Shown here piece by piece: positions 46,740 to 60,479 of a stretch of 64,000 bases of DNA. The notes beneath the pieces were generated by a model. That model saw only the letters and a list, made by a program, of their open reading frames with translations. It had not been told where the DNA came from and made no database searches. Position 1 is the first letter of the stretch; each line of letters opens with the position of its first letter. Source of the DNA: Girardinichthys multiradiatus (taxonomy: Eukaryota; Chordata; Actinopteri; Cyprinodontiformes; Goodeidae); the NCBI RefSeq assembly GCF_021462225.1, contig NC_061805.1, forward strand, positions 28,351,958-28,415,957, read 5' to 3'. The position numbers and the translations under genes are program-made.

Positions 46740-48520
46740 GCAGCAGAGAAGCAGCTAATCTAGCTGTGATTACAGAGGGGCAGGCCTGACCCCAGCCGGA
46801 ATAAGGATCACTTTCTTTTCCTTTCTACAAGTCTTTCTTAATCAGCCTCTTTTACCCCTGAGACAAACCTAGTTCCATGGTGCATTAGTTATAAACCAAG
46901 GCAAAGACAAACATTATTCACTGATACAAACCCTCCAAGCCCCTGAATACCCAGAGGTGACGACGCGTCACATCACTCCTATGTCCTTACTATCTGCGAT
47001 GCAGCAATCTGATGTACATTCAAATATAGAGTCCCATTAAAGAAAATGCATTTGTAGGCCTAATTGTAATATAAGAAGTTTGTGTGGATATGTTTCTGTT
47101 TGTATTTTGGTGAATAAGAAAGGGACAGGCTGCACAAACAGGACAAGGACGGCACTGACCTTGGGTCAGCTTCCTGTTGCCCCACTAATGGTTGAGATTA
47201 GTGCTCTGAATATAGATGGTGATCCTAGACCATCTTGAGGACACTTTATCCCAAAGTCCTTGCAGCAGCTTCTTTAAACAGTCAGCATTTCACAGTTTAT
47301 GGGTGAGAAAAAAAGCTTAAAAGGGCTTGTTTTAATGATGATGGCTGCAAAATTTATGAAATTAAGTGACATGCACTGCAGAGTGGAGTAGAACATTTTT
47401 AAGTTGAATTTTTTAGTTAATACTCAATCTGTAGCTTAATGGACCTTTGATCTGAGGTGTAACCGATGGTGTAAAAATGGGGTAAGAGGGTAAATGGGGG
47501 ATAGAGCACCATAATTAAGGGTTGGACTCTGCCTAAAACATGCGGAGATAACAGCTTGGGAGGTATGAAGTGTTTCTTTATTTAATAGAACTCCTATTTA
47601 TACATTTACATTAAGTGTATTAAAAATTATTGTGGAAGAATCTTGCAGGAAGATTTCAGACTCCCGTAAAGTGGACGATCCCAACTCTAAACCTGATATT
47701 CTTGTAACCTGCAACAGCTGTCAATTAAAAATGCCAAAACGTGAACTTCTCTAGCGATATGTGACAATAAGCTGATACAAAGTAGATAAATGTTCAGTTT
47801 CTTTAGATCACGCAAAGTTGTCTAAGGATCAAAACTAACCTTTAACATTATACCGCAATTAATGTTTCTTTAAATAATACTAGCAAGCAGCTTCTGCCAA
47901 AGGCATCTGATTCAGCAACTGGATTAATGGCTGGTTCACCAACTGAACTGCAGAGTTGGCAGCTTTAAATCAGACGCTAACTTTGGTGTTGTGTTTTCTA
48001 CTGAAAAGAGCTGGGAACCCATTATAGGACAGCCTTTAGAAGTTTACCAGGTGATTGGTTACTGAACAACATTTCCTCTGTCACAAGGCCAATAAGAATA
48101 GCTGCCCGGTAGAAAAGAAATAAAATGTATGTTCAAATAGTTCATAAATGTCTACTTACTCCAGGTCAGACTTATTATTAGAATTTTGTGACCTCTAGGA
48201 GCCATGATATCAAAACATGATATGGTTTATGACTAATTATTCAGTGAGTCGGTCATGTATAGATGTTAATTTCTCTCATCTGCTGAACTTACACAAATAC
48301 AACTCATAAAAACAGGTCAGTCATTTTTTTAAACATGTCTTATTTTCTTTTATTTAATTGTTTATTTGTGTTTTGCATATCTACAGCACTTTGAGGAACT
48401 TGGTTTATTTTAAAAAGAGCCTTGGTGGTGGTGTGGTCTGTTAGGAACACTACAACCAAAAACTTCTTAATGAAAGAAACAAAAGGCTAAAAATCAAAGC
48501 TTCTCAAGCCCCTAGTCAGT
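46740..48520 (-). other. frmd3 intron, no feature recognised
   Basis: Unique sequence; no supported exon, repeat or RNA. Confidence 0.5.
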
Positions 48521-48529
48521 CATGGCAGA

Positions 48530-48920
48530 TGGCTGTTCACACTGAGCCTGGTTCTGGTGGAGGTTTCTTCCTGTTAAAGAGTGTTTTCTTCCGCTGTTGC
48601 TACTGTACATACATGCTCAGTATGAGGAATTGGTGCAAATTCAACGACACAATCCAAGCGACTGTCGATACATGTTCATCCAGGAATGCTGCAAGTCAGT
48701 GACTCAATGCAATCTGCTTGGTTTGTGTAGGAAACATTTACCAATTTGAATAAGAAACTGAACTTGAATGCATTGTTTGATAACTAGGATAAGTTTAGAT
48801 TGTATGTACTTGACTTGCAATCTGTCTGTATGACTGGACTGAATTGACTTTTCTTATTGTAAAGTTCCTTGATATGATATGTGTAGGAAATTTGTGCAAT
48901 ATGAATAAACTGATTTGAAC
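48530..48920 (+). mobile_element. L2-type LINE/SINE tail
   Basis: Contains gcctggttctggtggaggtt then tcttcctgttaaagagtg, a common fish L2-derived 3' sequence, and ends near gaataaactgatttgaact. Diverged. Confidence 0.7.
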
Positions 48921-51077
48921 TGACATTTTCATTTGACTCCAACAGAAAGGTGAATGACAATTCACCTTTCATAGGTTTCCCATATATTAGACATTTGTAA
49001 TATGTAACAGATTACGTTCTTTGACCATGTCTTTATTAATAGTGAGGAGCAGAACCTTTTGTTATGTTGTTGGAGATTTCTGGATGTGCTAATGTTATCA
49101 GTTCAGGGTCTGTTTTTTTAATCGTCTTGCATCAGAACAGTTAGTGACATCTGACTGCTAAGTTTATTGTGTGGTTCATGCCTTATGAATTGCTGCACTA
49201 GATATAACTTATTGTACTCAATACTGATGACATGCATTATGTTAAAATAGAAGCATCTGCATGGGTCTGCTTTTGCATTCTGGAAAAAAAAAGTAATCCC
49301 CCCCATTGTAGTGGTATAATTTGCACTCTGGTCTAACTAATCTATTTCTAACCAAGCAATTTAATAGAGTTTAAGCTTTTAGCAGTTAGGTTGTAATTTT
49401 CCTCAAAAGCAAATGAAAGGGAACAAGGAAGAAACAGAGAAAGCAAAAAAAAGTCAGAGAAACAAGGGTGAGTTTATACCAAAGATGTTTCTCTTTTAGT
49501 TGCATTACATCAAACTTCCCAGTTACTTTTAAAAGCTTAAAAGCTCTTATAAACACTACTTACCTGCTTCTCTATGTAATTATCATTTATTTACTGTCCC
49601 TTTTCCACATCCTCGCCTGTCACTCAGTTTGTGACCCACATCCTGCCTTAACTTTTAGCTTCTCTTTCAGGTTGTGCCCTCTCATTTCCATTTACCCTGT
49701 TTGTCCCCACTCTCATGTAATCCTACCCTGAGCTCTTCCACACCGTCTTTTCATTTTTGCCCTATCAACAAGAATAGATGTCTAAATCAAGTAATAGCAC
49801 AATGGAAAGTGAATAAAACAGGGAAATGTTAATAACTCAACCCATAGTGTTGTAAGTACTTTTTATGGATTACATAAATCTAAGGATGTGTGAAGGTTAA
49901 GTGCTGTGGAAATCATGGGAGGCTGATCAGATTGCTATAGTACTATGGCAGCTTATCATTTATTTTGGATGCTCAACATTTCTTTCATGTATAAAACAAG
50001 CCCCATGAGATTTCAGAATCACTAATGCATCTGAAATGAGAAAAGACTACGAATATGTGGGATATTTTGCAAAGTAAACATACATAATACATTTAAATTT
50101 ACATCTGCATTTCTTAGGGGTGAACAGATACATATAATTCCCTGTTGAAAGTATGATTTTAGTCTTGTACTGGTAAGTACAACAGGAGAAAAACACATGC
50201 AAATGCTAAATGAATGTGTTTTTTTTCCCTACCCATGTGGATCTAAGATAGCCAGCTGTGTACAACAACACGGGTTTTGTCCCTTGGTAACTTCATTTTA
50301 ACTTAACATATTCAAAGTATTTAGCAGGCATTGTGTTAAAGGCAGTGTAAAGAAAAAGTACCAAAAAACACAAGAATAACGCTAAACACCAGAACCAGAA
50401 CACTGACTAATTATTTCCTGTCTACCAATGAGGGATTTTTAAAAGAAATCTACATATACCTTGCATTCCAATACTAATGTTAGTGTTAATGATTTATTTA
50501 AAGTTAAAAATAAGATATGCCTAATTGTTTAACTTTTTCTTCAAATTATTGATTTATTATATATTATACTGTCACTTAATGATGCAATCATAAATTGTAA
50601 GGATGTAGCCAAGGCTTAAAAAATTAACAAAAACTTGCAGATGCTAACAGGGCCATAATAAGAGAGACTCCTCAGAGCCAAATGCATCATTTGTGACTGA
50701 GTTTTCCTTAATGATGCAGTGGCAGATGTTTGCTGTGCGGCTGCGTTTCTGGGATGACAAGCAGTACATCTGACTCGGTAAAAACAACACACACACACAC
50801 AAAGTCAAACAGGCAGACAATCAGCGGCATGGTGGGATCCTCGGGGAGGATCATGGAATGGATATTTTTAGCATGCTGCAATTGGTGTCTGCAGGGAGAC
50901 GAGGCTGATGGAGGGAGCATCAGCTGCTCAATTAACTCATCACAGGCTTAGAGTTGCACAAGAGCTTCTTCTTACACAAGGGAGGCCCAATATGACTTTC
51001 TGAGGCGTGTTACAGGAGGACATGAGAATGCAGCTGTGGTGTGTGCTGTACGACCAGAGAACACTGGTTTCTCCTAC
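48921..51077 (-). other. frmd3 intron, no feature recognised
   Basis: Unique AT-rich sequence; an acacacac run lies near 50789-50801. No exon or intact repeat recognised. Confidence 0.5.
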
Positions 51078-51199
51078 CGGGGTCTGCCGCCTCTTCGTAT
51101 TCGTTGGTGGATGGCAGTGCAGGTACCAGAGGCTCCATGTTCATGATGAGATTTTTATGGCTCAGCGAGGTAAAGCTTCTACTCTGACCAAACTGTGCT
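51078..51199 (-). CDS. frmd3: frmd3 exon: post-FERM linker
   Basis: Encodes AQFGQSRSFTSLSHKNL then IMNMEPLVPALPSTNEYEEA. The INMEPL..LPS block is shared with FRMD3. Acceptor tttccag|AG, donor G|gtagga. Forty whole codons plus split codons at both ends. Confidence 0.93.
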
Positions 51200-51293
51200 C
51201 TGGAAATAAAACATATTGAGACACATTTGACATGAGAAGTTGTTGTGTTGTCCTTCAGAGTCTTTCGAACAACTACAGGTGTCTTAATCTTAC

Positions 51294-51362
51294 CTGCAAA
51301 CCTCTGGTGGTTCTCTCTGAATCTTGGAGCTCGCCTCTATCACTTCCTTTGCTACTCTTCCA
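51294..51362 (-). CDS. frmd3: frmd3 exon: FERM-adjacent segment
   Basis: Encodes GRVAKEVIEASSKIQREPPEVC, a nearly invariant motif of the FERM-adjacent region in FRMD3. The serine before it is split with the next upstream exon. Donor AG|gtaaga. Confidence 0.95.
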
Positions 51363-53119
51363 CTGACAGGAGGAGAAACACATGATTGTGGTGTTACTAA
51401 CAGCCATGTCACTTTTCTAAATACAGTTTTTTCTTTTTTTTATGATGCCTCTAATTTTTACCTCCCAAAAACAAGTAATTGGTGAAAACTTGTTGAAATA
51501 ATAAAAAAAGATTTAGAAAGATGCCTCAGTGTCTAGTTATAGTCTATTAGTAAAAAATTCACGTTTTAAATTTATATTTAAGTCTGAAATGTTCTCTGAT
51601 CAGTAAATAGTATACCTGTTTTCTAGTTTAGTTGCAGAACCCTACAAACATTATAAATAAAAATAGATTTTTCTTATTAATTGACTAATTATTAGAGCTA
51701 TTCTTAACAGTTTCATTTAAGTACTATTCACTTTGTGTGACATAATGCACAGCAAGTTTGTTTGTATAAAACATTTCACTAAGAAGATAATTTCAAGTGA
51801 AAACATAATGAAAGGAAGCAGAATAAAATACACTGCAGTTTAATAACAATTAAACATGCACATGTACTTATTACCACCATATTTTTGTTCTGTATGTTTT
51901 TAGGGCAGTTGCACAAATGAATTGTTACCATTTATCTGAATGAATTTTACTTGACTAGCTGATGAAAGGAAGAATCATAACCTTTTTTAGATTATGTCTC
52001 TCACTGTGGACATGCACCTAAGATGGAAATTTCAGGCCCCTCCATGATTTCTAAGTGGGAGAACTTGCAAAGTCGCAGGGTGTTCAAATACTTATTTTCC
52101 TCACTGTAAGTTGGCTACCTCTAGTTAGAAATCTTTTTATATACAGTACTGTGCAAAAGTTTTAGGCAGGTGTGAAAAAAGGCTTTTTTCACACCTGCCT
52201 AAAACTTTTGCACAGTACTATATGTTGCATGTTTAAGCAACATTGCTTCACATGGTTCCAACTATTGCTTTGTCCCCAGACAGGGTACCAACAAGTTTTC
52301 TTTTTCAAAATTCCAAACTTGAACTAAGTTTACTTCTATTTTTTGACAGTTTTAACAAAGTTAGACATCTGAATAACATCTTTTTCCCCCCAACTGGATC
52401 TTATTGTCTTGAAAAGAACACTATGCTGAAGCTGGCTTTCAATTCATTTTATATTCATAGAACTGATTCACCACTAATGTTGTCTCTAACCAGAACAATC
52501 AATGAGTTGGACTAAAAGACTAAAAAAAAGAGGAATTCGGGTTTTATCTTTTAAATAAGAAAGGTTAAAAGAAAGAAGAATTTCCAAAAAGTCTATGACG
52601 ATTTCCGATGCATTAAACTGGATTTCGATGGATGGAAAACTGAATTATAACTATAACCAAACTGGCATGTATATAAGTGAATCTGAATCTGTCTATATGA
52701 TTCGATTGATTACATTATTTCTGTGTATAAATCTTATCTGTTTTTCATGTAAAGATGTTTAAATGATGTTTGTTATGTACCAGTGGTGATATATAGATGG
52801 AAATGAAAATAAGGAATAAAGTAAGTAAAGAGAAACATTTGTAATTGTGTTGAGTCTTTTTGCGTAAATGTCTGTTGCACATAAAATTTTCCTTTGGGAT
52901 ATCAATAAAATTTCAACTGAACTGAACATTGTTCTCACTTTTCCAGACAGGGAGAAATATGAATCAAATTCCACACTTTTCTGGACTTTTCAAGACTGTA
53001 GGAATCCTGCCTTTAAAGCATGCTTTTTGCTTATTTTTAATCAAATGTTATGTATCTTTTATTTTTGCACTGCTCCCCAACACCGTGCCCCCTCAGATGA
53101 GCACCATCTTCTGTCTCAC
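51363..53119 (-). other. frmd3 intron with a perfect palindrome
   Basis: Contains the palindrome listed at 52145-52219. A tttgggatatcaataaaatt stretch near 52893 resembles a LINE 3' end. Nothing else recognised. Confidence 0.55.
52145..52219. repeat. Perfect 75-bp palindrome (Tc1-end type)
   Basis: Two 37-bp arms, perfectly complementary, separated by a single G at 52182. The arms begin AGTACTGTGCAAAAGTTTTA, which resembles the ends of a fish Tc1 group. It probably is a minimal non-autonomous element, two ends with nothing between. Transcribed, it would fold into a 37-bp hairpin. Confidence 0.95.
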
Positions 53120-53194
53120 CTGTATCTGAACCTGCTGCCTTTGAAGAAGATGTTACTGCTTGAGACGGTCTTTATCTGACTTGACTTCGCACAC
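53120..53194 (-). CDS. frmd3: frmd3 exon: FERM-adjacent start
   Basis: Encodes CAKSSQIKTVSSSNIFFKG then SRFRY. This motif directly follows the FERM C-lobe in FRMD3. K is split with the exon at 56270 (AA|G). The acceptor is followed on the plus strand by a short (CAGA)n run. Confidence 0.95.
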
Positions 53195-53195
53195 C

Positions 53196-53225
53196 TGACA
53201 GACAGACAGAAAGACAGACAGAAGA
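53196..53225. repeat. (CAGA)n short tandem repeat
   Basis: Tandem gaca/caga units right at the frmd3 acceptor; on the minus strand this supplies a TCTG-rich polypyrimidine tract. Confidence 0.85.
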
Positions 53226-54293
53226 AGAAACACAGCAGCACATATTCAACATTTGGCAGGCTTTTGGGTTTGATTACACCTTCACCCCACTTCAGGTTTC
53301 TGTTCACAGACTCACATTTAGCATTACAGACTTTAGAAAGACAACTTCAGAAACATTTTTAGGATTCCTTCACATTGGTTTTCATCTTCATTAAACATGC
53401 TGTTATTGACGAGCTGAGCCGAGAATAACCTTTCAGCATTTTGTTTGCCTCCTGCAATTTTCTCACAAAGCTCGTTTCCATTCCTCTTCTTCCAGCAGGT
53501 TTAATAGTATTTCCAGGGAAATACTAGGTTAATAATTTTCAAGGTTTTCAAGGCCAGAGCAGCGTTAGTGACAGCAATCAAAAGCCTCTGCTTGGAAGCC
53601 ATTTCCAAACTTGATTTACTTTGATTTGATTAAGAGGTTCTGATGCTTGTCTGACATCTGAGCTGACATTCACTCCTGCCTTGTCTGCCTCTCAAAAGAC
53701 TCAAGAAGTCATGTTATGGTACTATACCATAAAATGAAGAAATTAATCTTTTTGGACGAATAAAGAGCAAAAGAAAACTTTATGAAAATGAACAGAGTTA
53801 AGGGCAAAGAGAAGGAATGCAGAACAGATACGTAAACCTCTAGAACGACTAAAATGTGGAACAATCTGTCACAAAAACATCAAACCCCATGTTCTCCAAA
53901 TTCGCATTTGATGCATTGCACATCTAGTGCTTTATTATGTATTCTGTTGACTGTTGCTGCAGTTCCTAATTTTTATGTAAATGGATATTAGTTTTTTCCA
54001 GTGATGCCCATCAGGCTAAATGACTCATGATGTAAGGTGTCTCCAGAATTGTTCTTAAGCGGTTAATACTTAAAACTTAATACGGTTCTTTTATTTCCCT
54101 TATGTTTAGCTCTGTTTAGCTCCATTTTTTTCTGTTTTTCTTTTTGTTGTTTGATTTTCAATGTCTCTGTTTTTTTATATTTTGCAGAACATTTTCTGTT
54201 GACCTTGATATGTACACTACCAGTAAAAAGGTTTAGACACACTTTCTAATTTAATTGTTTTCTTTATTTTCATGACCATTTACATTGCACGTA

Positions 54294-55924
54294 CAGTACA
54301 GACCAAAGGTTTGGACACACCTTCTCAGTCAAAGAGTTTTCTTTATTTTCATGACTATGAATATTGTAGCTTCACACTGAAGGCATCAAAACTATGAATG
54401 AACACATGTGGAATTATATACTGAACAAAAAAGTGTGAAACAACTGAAAATATGTCTTATATTCTAGGTTCTTCAAAGTAGCCACCATTTGCTTTGATTA
54501 CTGCTCCGCACACTCTTGGTATTCTGTTGATGAGCTTCAAGAGGTAGTCACCTGAAATGGTTTTCACTTCACAGGTGTGCCCTGTCAGGTTTAGTAAGTG
54601 GGATTTCAAGCCTTATAAATGGGGTTGGGACCATCAGTTGTGTTGTGCAGGAGGTGGATACAGTACACAGCTGATAGTCCTACTGAATAGACTGTTACAA
54701 TTTGTATTATGGCAAGAAAAAAGCAGCTAAGTAAAGAAAAACGAGTGGCCATCATTACTTTAAGAAATGAAGGTCAGTCAGTCCAAACAATTGGGAAAAC
54801 TTTGAAAGTGTCCCCAAGTGCAGTCGCAAAAAACATCAAGCACTACAAAGAAACTGGCTCACATGAGGACCGCCCCAGGAAAGGAAGACCAAGAGTCACC
54901 TCTGCTGCGGACGATAAATTAATCCGAGTCACCAGCCTCAGAAATCGCAGGTTAACAGCAGCTCAGATTAGAGAACAGGTCAATGCCACACAGAGCTCTA
55001 GCAGCAGACACATCTCTAGAACAACTGTTAAGAGGAGACTGTGTGAATCAGGCCTTCATGGTAAAATAGCTGCTAGGAAACCACTGCTGAGGACAGGCAA
55101 CAAGCAGAAGAGACTTGTTTGGGCTAAAGAACAGAAAAAATGGACATTAGACCAGTGGAAATCTGTGCTTTGGTCTGATGAGTCTAAGTTTGAGATCTTT
55201 GGTTCCAACCATCGTGTCTTTGTGCGGCGAAGAAGAGGTGAACGGATGGACTCTACATGCCTGGTTGCCACAGTGAAGCATGGAGGAGGAGGTGTGATGG
55301 TGTGGGGGTGCTTTGCTGGTGACACTGTTGGGGATTTATTCAAAATTGAAGGCATACTGAACCAGCATGGCTACCACAGCATCTTGCAGCGGCATGCTAT
55401 TCCATCCAGTTTGCGATTAGTTGGACCATCATTTATTTTTCAACAGGACAATGACCCCAAACACACCTCCAGGCTGTATAAGGGCTATTTGACCAAGAAG
55501 GAGAGTGATGGGTTGCTGCGCCAGATGACCTGGCCTCCACAGTCACCGGACCTGAACCCAATCAAGATGGTTTGGGGTAAGCTGGACCGCAGAGTGAAGG
55601 CAAAAGGGCCAACAAGTGCTAAGCATCTCTGGGAACTCCTTCAAGACTGTTGGAAAACCATTTCAGGTGACTACCTCTTGAAGCTCATCAACAGAATGCC
55701 AAGAGTGTGCGGAGCAGTAATCAAAGCAAAAGGTGGCTACTTTGAAGAACCTAGAATATAAGACATATTTTCAGTTGTTTCACACTTTTTTGTTCAGTAT
55801 ATAATTCCACATGTTTTAATTCATAGTTTTGATGCCTTCAGTGTGAAGCTACAATATTCATAGTCATGAAAATAAAGACAACTCTTTGAATGAGAAGGTG
55901 TGTCCAAACTTTTGGTCTGTACTG
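54294..55924 (+). mobile_element. Tc1/mariner element, DD38E type, copy 2
   Basis: 1631 bp, same length as copy 1, flanked by TA (54292-54293 and 55925-55926). Inverted repeats are exactly 272 bp each (54294-54565 and 55653-55924), including the last 109 nt of the transposase gene. It sits in a frmd3 intron, opposite to the gene. Confidence 0.95.
54709..55761 (+). CDS. DD38E transposase, open but with Glu-to-Lys catalytic change
   Basis: 350-residue ORF starting MARKKQLSKEKRVAI with the same domain order as copy 1. The first two catalytic acids are present (D157 in SDES, D247 in QQDND), but the third is Lys: NPIKMVW at residue 286 (codon AAG at 55564) where copy 1 has Glu. The nearby GELD also reads GKLD. 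The frame is intact, but metal-dependent strand transfer should be abolished. The DNA-binding half could still be functional. Confidence 0.95.
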   Translation: MARKKQLSKEKRVAIITLRNEGQSVQTIGKTLKVSPSAVAKNIKHYKETGSHEDRPRKGRPRVTSAADDKLIRVTSLRNRRLTAAQIREQVNATQSSSSRHISRTTVKRRLCESGLHGKIAARKPLLRTGNKQKRLVWAKEQKKWTLDQWKSVLWSDESKFEIFGSNHRVFVRRRRGERMDSTCLVATVKHGGGGVMVWGCFAGDTVGDLFKIEGILNQHGYHSILQRHAIPSSLRLVGPSFIFQQDNDPKHTSRLYKGYLTKKESDGLLRQMTWPPQSPDLNPIKMVWGKLDRRVKAKGPTSAKHLWELLQDCWKTISGDYLLKLINRMPRVCGAVIKAKGGYFEEPRI

Positions 55925-56241
55925 TAGATTCCGACTGAAGGCATCAAAACTGTGAAGGAAAACAAACTGAATTATGTAGCAAATTGTAAATATGTTTTAT
56001 ATTTAAAATTCCTTAAAGCTGCGATGCCTGAAAAATTAACCTTTGGCCATCTCTCAATGAACCTCTGGAAAGTTATTTCAAGGCTCTTTGGAAAACCATC
56101 ACAGGTGACCACCTCATGAAGCTCATGGAGAGAATGCCAAAAGAGCAAAGCCAAAATCAAAGCAAAATGTAAATATATGAAATCAAAGACACCCATTAAG
56201 TGAAAAAGCGTATCCAAAAAAACCCCCAACAAAATCAGTTA

Positions 56242-56840
<599 letters not shown>

Positions 56841-56844
56841 GCAT

Positions 56845-57970
<1,126 letters not shown>

Positions 57971-58132
57971 TTTTAATATGACAAAATCAGAAAATATTAC
58001 AGAGATGTGACCACTGTTGCAAGACATGGTATAATAGGGATGTACTGTGATTCCTACACATGCACTACAGTAGCTTAATCTGTGGTCACATGTGTGTGAA
58101 AGAGATGAGATGTTTAGATATTACTGAAAAAT

Positions 58133-60372
58133 TGTCTTTGGTCCCACTTTGGCTGGTTTGCAGTTGTGTGTAGTTTGAGTTCTTTGTTTGTTTTCTCTGT
58201 ACTTCCATGTTTTACAGTTGCTGTTGTTTTAGTTAATTCATTGTAGTTTAGATTCATAATTTATTCTTGTGTTTAGATGTTTCTGTTACTTCCCTGGGAC
58301 CCCTGCTCATCTGCATTAATTAGCCATCCTCCTCCAGTTTGTCCTCCATTCTTTCTCTCACCAGCTCCTCCCGATTTCTTCTGATTAGCTCCCATTGCTC
58401 ATTGGTCCATTCTCCATCCTACCTCAGTATTTATACCTTCTGGTTTTCATTGTTTTCCAGTGGTTCTTCGTGACTTAATATTATTAAAAGATTTGTTGCA
58501 ACTCACCATGCAGCTCCCGTGCTCCAACCTGCACATTGGTCAACCTCAACATAGAATGACAGAAGGAACTAGCCAACAAAAGGACCAAGCAGACTATTGC
58601 ACCTCTCAGCTGCTCCAGTGTATTCAGCAATAGGAGGAGGACGCCGGAGCTTTGTATCGGGAGGAAGTAGAGACCTTGCCTTCCCCCTTGCTGCTGGAGG
58701 AGATGGACAAAACCTTTTGGGGTTCCAAGCTGGCACTGGCGCTGTTGGGGTATAAACAGGGCCAGAACTGCTCCTCTCTGCCTCCACCATCTCCTGCCTC
58801 AGCACCTGCCTCTGCAGACCTGGCTGACGTTTCCTGCCGGCCTACCTCTTCTTCCTTTTGCCTTAGGCGCCACTGTCGCCTGGCTTCCATATCTGCAAGG
58901 TCGGTGCCTTCTCTGGGAACCTTGATTCACAGGGAACCTTGGAGGAGCCATGGGGAGCATCGGAGAAACCCAGGACGGAGCCCAGATCTGCGATGGTTCC
59001 CAGAAGATCTGTGGTGGGGCCTAGAAGATCTGTGGATGGGCCCAGAAGATATGCGGTGGAATTTTTGTCGAGGGTCTGGAGACAGAGGCGATTCGTCCTC
59101 GAACCGGTGTGGATCAGGAGCAAGAGAAGATGGCAATGGTAGTGATGATGATGATGGCTGGAAGGAAGAGGCTGAGACGTCGGGCTGACCCCTCAGAGGC
59201 AGAATCTGGGACATCATAGGTACTCTGTGACAGGAATAGAGGCTGAAGCATCACGTTGACCCTTAGAGTAGCAGAGGCTTAAACATCACACTGACTCTCC
59301 GTGACAGAAGGAGAGGCAGAAGCCATTTGCTGACCCTCAGCGATAGGAGCACAGGCTGAAGTGTCACATCAACCCTCAGTGGCATGTGCAGAAATGGCAA
59401 GCTGACCCTCAGTGGCGTGAGCAGAAGGGTCAATATTACTCTGAAGAAAGGAAGCTGTAGGGCAGCGGTAAAAGACCCTTAATGATGTCTCGTAGTTTCT
59501 CTCCATCTCCCTCAATTTCTCCACCAGCTCAGGAGAGGGATGGAGGAGAATGGTTATCCTTAAATTCTTGAGCTGACTAGCAAAACCCCTTAGCCTCTCC
59601 TCCAGCTCCTCAGGCGTGGCATAGGTGAGTTGAGCAGAGGAGGACAGGGACGGTGTGGGGTTCGCTACAACGGTTGGTGTAAATAAGGCTGAGACAGACC
59701 CATGAGCAGTGCTCTGTGATGTTAAGCTTGCCTGGCACCTGAAAGTCTGCAGCGTGGATAATAATGGCGAGGAAAGGAGAAGGGAAGTGGCCAGATCCTC
59801 TGTAAGAGGTGAGGAGGGACAATTCTGGCCCTTCGAATAGGGGAAAGTTTTGGCATGACCCTCTGGACAAGGACTGGAGGTGCCAGCCAGACTCTCCGAC
59901 ACTCAGGCAGAATCTGTGATTAGATCCTCAGACACAAAATCAGTTGTGGCACCCGGATCCGGAGGTAGAGGCGGGGTGGTCCGCCAAAAACGCCGCCTGC
60001 GCTAAGCGGAGGAGGAAGCAGCAGGAAACACAGAGACCAGATGTGGAGCAGGAGGAAGCTCGGGCTGAGACGAAGAACTTTGCTGACCCACACAGGGAGA
60101 GAGCATGGCGTCTAGCATCGGTTCCATCAATGAGACAGGCTAGAGATGCTGGTGTTCTTGGCGCTGGGCAGGCAACTTTTCTCGAGGAGGTAGAGGAGGT
60201 GAAGTTATGACCTGGTTCTGGTGCCAGCTTAGAACCCCCAAAGGTTCCAAAAGACAGGATCTCAATTTTGTAGCCATGCATAACCCTTGCCTCCTCCTCC
60301 TGTTGACGGATCCAGCGGAGCAGCCTTGAAGCTCCATCGTCTGCTTGGGCCTGGTACTGACTGGGTCCTATT
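58133..60372 (+). mobile_element. Unclassified LTR-like block
   Basis: Left part (about 58133-58561) looks like an LTR: starts tgtctttggtcc, has a tatttatac TATA-like motif near 58430, attaaaag near 58483, and ends atgaca, followed by gaaggaac. The interior is GC-rich with a degenerate tandem repeat (59220-59440) and open frames on both strands (58652-59188 plus; 59369-59902 and 59940-60377 minus). No reverse transcriptase, protease or integrase motif was seen. Near 60372 tgtcatgtttgg may start a lost 3' LTR. A non-autonomous LTR element is possible; confidence is low. Confidence 0.4.
59220..59440. repeat. Degenerate minisatellite
   Basis: Units of about 50-60 bp recur, with ctgaccctcagtggc and gaggctgaagtgtcac as repeated words (for example at 59332, 59370 and 59402). 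Part of the LTR-like block. Confidence 0.65.
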
Positions 60373-60479
60373 GTCATGTTTGGTGCTCAAAAACCTAACA
60401 CAAGCAGACCAAACAGACCATGCAGAATTTTAGGAATTTTGGAGACTTGTAATAACATCTTGTGGTTGGCTCTCAGGGT

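Larger units (their letters stand above)
54210..56225 (+). mobile_element. Older DD38E-related element split by the copy at 54294
   Basis: The left flank (54210-54291) is a diverged version of the DD38E end, with aaggtttagacacacttt and ttctttattttcatgacca. The right flank (55927-56225) holds another diverged end and text reading WKTITGDHLMKLMERMPK, equivalent to the transposase C-terminus WKTISGDYLLKLINRMPR. So the young copy landed in an old relative. Confidence 0.7.

Noticed and set aside
58652..59188. 178-codon plus-strand ORF as a host gene
   Set aside because: Lies in the LTR-like, repeat-containing block, overlaps antisense frames and lacks recognisable domains.
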